NCBI RefSeq assembly: GCF_039521925.1
Contig: NZ_BAAACY010000106.1
Coordinates: 1 to 64,000 of the forward strand
Length of the DNA stretch: 64,000 bases
Origin: Virgibacillus salarius
GTDB taxonomy: Bacteria; Bacillota; Bacilli; Bacillales; Amphibacillaceae
Direction of reading: 5' to 3'
Part shown: piece after piece, positions 61,799 to 64,000 of the stretch
How the letters are laid out: each line of letters opens with the position of its first letter
Position numbering within the stretch: position 1 is the stretch's first letter
Position numbers and translations under genes: made by a program
Notes under the pieces: generated by a model
What the model was told of the DNA's origin: nothing
Database searches by the model: none
The model's input: only the letters and a program-made list of their open reading frames with translations

Positions 61799-62761
61799 TT
61801 GCCTAAACAAACGTTTGATCAAATTGATGCGTTCCAATGGGTTGCATCTGTTCAAGTAGCAACTGTCTGGACTTCGCCAGATTCTAGTAGAGAGATTGAT
61901 ACATTTGGAATAAGTACACCGACGGATATTGATAGATGGATAGAGACGCTTAGTTATGAGGATAAACTTGCCTTATGTGAGGACAATCGTGTGCAGACAC
62001 AAGTATTGTATGGTGAACAAGTTTATGTTACAGAAATAAAAGGAGAATGGGCACATGTTGTAATTCCTTCTCAACCATCTTATAAAGATAAAAGGGGTTA
62101 TCCTGGTTGGGTTCCTATTCATCAACTAAAACAAGTTGACAGATCGCTATGGGATCAAAAAAAGAGAGCTATGGTAATAAAGGATAAGTCATGGCTAACA
62201 TATGAGGGCAAAAATCATGATTTTAAATTAAGCTATTTAACCACTTTACCGGTACATGATGTGTATGAAGATCGTGTACAAGTGCAAACGCCTCATGGAA
62301 AGGGTTATCTAGATTTAAGTGATGTTCATATTTTTTCTACATCTGATGGATTGGAACAAGGGACAGGAAAATCGATTGTTAAAGCAGTAGAAGCTTATAC
62401 AGGATTAAATTATTTCTGGGGCGGTATGAGTTCATTTGGCTATGATTGCTCTGGTCTAGCATATGCTGCACACAAAGCCAATGGCTATTTAATTGCTAGA
62501 GATGCTGGAGATCAGGCTAATGATGGAATAGAAGTTAGAGTGGACGAACTACAACCAGGAGATTTACTATTTTTTGCATATCAAGAAGGAAGCGGTACGA
62601 TTCACCATGTTGGAATATATTACGGAGATGGGAAAATGCTGCATTCTCCACAAACTGGCAAAGGTACTGAGATAATAGCGATTAAAGACACAAAATATGA
62701 GAAGGAGTTATGTACTGCTAGGCGGTATTGGCTCAACACTGAGGAGAATCATAATGGATGA
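61799..62761 (+). CDS. ykfC: Gamma-D-glutamyl-L-diamino acid endopeptidase, NlpC/P60 family (YkfC)
   Basis: Cysteine peptidase that cuts gamma-D-Glu-meso-diaminopimelate bonds in imported murein peptides. The 320-residue protein has two N-terminal SH3-like domains (about 1-190) and the NlpC/P60 domain with Cys in GYDCSGLAYAAHK (about 219) and His in IHHVGIYYGDG (about 275). A further polar residue lies in LHSPQTG. There is no signal peptide, fitting a cytoplasmic recycling role. The start is TTG 61799 with AAGGGGG 8 bases upstream; an ATG at 61754 has no site. Its end overlaps ykfD by 8 bases. Confidence 0.88.
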   Translation: MPKQTFDQIDAFQWVASVQVATVWTSPDSSREIDTFGISTPTDIDRWIETLSYEDKLALCEDNRVQTQVLYGEQVYVTEIKGEWAHVVIPSQPSYKDKRGYPGWVPIHQLKQVDRSLWDQKKRAMVIKDKSWLTYEGKNHDFKLSYLTTLPVHDVYEDRVQVQTPHGKGYLDLSDVHIFSTSDGLEQGTGKSIVKAVEAYTGLNYFWGGMSSFGYDCSGLAYAAHKANGYLIARDAGDQANDGIEVRVDELQPGDLLFFAYQEGSGTIHHVGIYYGDGKMLHSPQTGKGTEIIAIKDTKYEKELCTARRYWLNTEENHNG

Positions 62762-63758
62762 CAAGATATTAGAAGTACTTCACCTAAAGAAGCATTTTAC
62801 AGTTGGAAAAGGTCAAGTTCTCCAAGCGGTAAATGATGTTACATTTAACGTGAAAAGAGGAGAGACATTCGGTCTTGTTGGTGAGTCAGGCTGTGGGAAA
62901 TCTACGATTGGTCGTACAATTCTTGGACTATATGATAAGACAGATGGAGATGTTTTATATGATGGTAGGAATGTACATGACTTGAATGAGAAAGATAGAT
63001 TTCAATTTTACCGTCGTATGCAGATGATATTTCAGGATCCTTACGCTTCACTAAATCCCAGGTCTACTGTTAAAGAAGTAATTTCCGAACCAATGGAAAT
63101 ACACAACATATATAGAGATAAAAAGGAGCAACTAAACAGGGTTTATCAACTTTTGGAAGAGGTGGGACTTAATCGAGATCATGCAAATCGTTATCCTCAT
63201 GAATTTAGTGGTGGCCAGCGCCAGCGCATTGGAATTGCACGTGCATTAGTACTGGAACCAGATTTTATTATTGCCGATGAACCGATTTCTGCATTGGATG
63301 TATCTGTACAAGCGCAAGTGGTAAATTTATTAAAAGCGTTGCAGATTCAAAAAGGATTAACCTTCTTATTTATTGCTCATGATTTATCTATGGTAAAGCA
63401 AATTTCTGACCGAATTGGAGTGATGTATTTAGGTCATTTAGTAGAGCTCACAGAAAGTACAACATTGTATGATGATCCACTTCACCCCTACACGAAAGCA
63501 CTGCTTTCAGCAATTCCCATTCCGGATCCGGATATTGAAGAAGCAAGAGAGCGGATCATTTTAAAAGGTGAGTTGCCGAGCCCGATTAATCCTCCATCTG
63601 GTTGTGTTTTTCGAACGCGTTGCCCAATGGCAATGGAGATTTGTTCCAAGACCAAGCCAGCTTGGCAAGAAGTAACACAAGATCACTATGTAGCATGTCA
63701 CTTATATGATGAAACAGTGGAAAATAAAGAACCTGTTAAGAGCTTAATCAGAAACTAA
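62754..63758 (+). CDS. ykfD: Oligopeptide ABC transporter ATP-binding protein (YkfD)
   Basis: ATPase of 334 residues with Walker A GESGCGKST (about 43), signature FSGGQRQR, Walker B FIIADEPISALD and the C-terminal oligopeptide extension containing CVFRTRCPMAMEIC. It pairs in type with DppD (D/F-type ATPases), so the two probably form the motor of the Dpp importer. The ATG at 62754 follows GAGGAGAAT and overlaps the ykfC stop, indicating coupling. Confidence 0.92.
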   Translation: MDDKILEVLHLKKHFTVGKGQVLQAVNDVTFNVKRGETFGLVGESGCGKSTIGRTILGLYDKTDGDVLYDGRNVHDLNEKDRFQFYRRMQMIFQDPYASLNPRSTVKEVISEPMEIHNIYRDKKEQLNRVYQLLEEVGLNRDHANRYPHEFSGGQRQRIGIARALVLEPDFIIADEPISALDVSVQAQVVNLLKALQIQKGLTFLFIAHDLSMVKQISDRIGVMYLGHLVELTESTTLYDDPLHPYTKALLSAIPIPDPDIEEARERIILKGELPSPINPPSGCVFRTRCPMAMEICSKTKPAWQEVTQDHYVACHLYDETVENKEPVKSLIRN

Positions 63759-63766
63759 TGGAATCG

Positions 63767-63812
63767 TTTTATCCCACATATAAACGGCAGCAAGACCCTA
63801 CTTTATTTAGGT
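63767..63812 (+). repeat. TTTATCCCRCATATA-type repeat, 5' fragment R8
   Basis: TTTTATCCCACATATAAACGGCAGCAAGACCCTACTTTAT (given as its two halves TTTTATCCCACATATAAA and GGCAGCAAGACCC) matches the beginning of the family only. It stands between ykfD and the last gene. Confidence 0.55.
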
Positions 63813-63833
63813 CATAGAATTAGGAGTTGAAGA

Positions 63834-64000
63834 ATGAATTCAATAAGTGTGAAGGAACTAAATACAACTACTGAAATTATGGAAGCATATCCCATAATGA
63901 AACAATTAAGAACACATCTAGATGAGCAGACATATAAAAGCTTAGTTATAGACGCCATGAAATATGATCACTATAAATTGATGGCATTACTTGAGCTAGG
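63834..64000 (+). CDS. GNAT family acetyltransferase, 5' part (cut by window end)
   Basis: The first ~55 residues read MNSISVKELNTTTEIMEAYP, then IMKQLRTHLDEQTYKSLVID. The TEIMEAYPIMKQLRTHLDEQTY pattern is the usual N-terminus of a GNAT subgroup common in Firmicutes. An AGGAG site lies about 9 bases before the ATG. The acetyl-CoA loop would be beyond the window, so the family call is provisional and the substrate unknown. Confidence 0.65.
   Translation, partial: MNSISVKELNTTTEIMEAYPIMKQLRTHLDEQTYKSLVIDAMKYDHYKLMALLEL

Noticed and set aside
1..64000. CRISPR array, prophage or defence island
   Set aside because: No short direct repeats with regular spacers, no integrase, phage or nuclease genes were found; the repeats seen are long and irregularly spaced.

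Overview
The window is a low-GC Gram-positive chromosome segment from an endospore-forming member of the Bacillaceae. Gene content and many protein starts resemble Bacillus subtilis. The intergenic repeats and the upp-mnaA arrangement suggest the Oceanobacillus/Virgibacillus group. That genus-level placement is inferred from memory of these families, not from a search. Spore genes (spo0F, spoIIR, a pbpG-type PBP), the F-ATPase operon and the pyrG-spo0F-fbaA-rho-prfA-glyA-upp order all match the B. subtilis region near 320-330 degrees. One run of 111 N (8815-8925) marks an assembly gap inside a repeat.

Layout. 1-5.4 kb: repeat remnants, pbpG on the minus strand, the divergent speE-speB polyamine genes, and a short unlisted membrane-protein gene (4653-4823, minus). 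5.4-7.7 kb: ywiB-argS and their terminator. 7.75-9.1 kb: an IS200-type element directly abutting a ~565 bp repeat. 9.3-16.8 kb: a fatty-acid beta-oxidation cluster (fadF-type ETF:menaquinone oxidoreductase, thiolase, 3-hydroxyacyl-CoA dehydrogenase, two acyl-CoA dehydrogenases, TetR regulator) with palindromic operator candidates in front of it. 17-19.5 kb: rpoE and pyrG; pyrG carries a textbook GGGC/terminator leader. 19.5-20.7 kb: repeat-rich, with a cut-off IS1182-type transposase start. 20.7-31.8 kb: spo0F, fbaA, tal, murAB, glpX, rho, rpmE (type B), tdk, prfA, prmC, spoIIR, ywlB. A cluster of five DnaA boxes lies between ywlB and ywlC. 32-41 kb: ywlC, mntP, a GNAT, ywlE, a chemoreceptor, rpiB, ywlG, glyA, upp, mnaA. 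41.4-43.6 kb: a Vpr-type secreted subtilase. 44-51 kb: the complete atpIBEFHAGDC operon. 51.5-54 kb: ywzB, ywmB, murAA. 54-55 kb: repeats at a synteny break (spoIID, expected after murAA, is absent). 55.1-63.8 kb: a dppABCDE-ykfACD operon for uptake and intracellular recycling of murein-type peptides, lacking ykfB. The window ends inside a GNAT gene.

The most unusual feature is a set of four highly similar, same-strand copies of a ~565 bp non-coding repeat (1-187 partial, 8455-9019, 20078-20640, 54225-54792). Its 3' part can fold into nested long-range stems, then a 12 bp hairpin, then an intrinsic-terminator-like end. A second family of ~50-190 bp repeats (core TTTATCCCRCATATA...CAGTAA...GTTTCACTTTATA) occurs nine times. 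A third, palindromic module occurs both free (28308-28390) and nested inside the ~565 bp repeat. In it the outer arms differ in sequence but stay complementary.

No tRNA, rRNA, CRISPR array, prophage or defence system was recognised.
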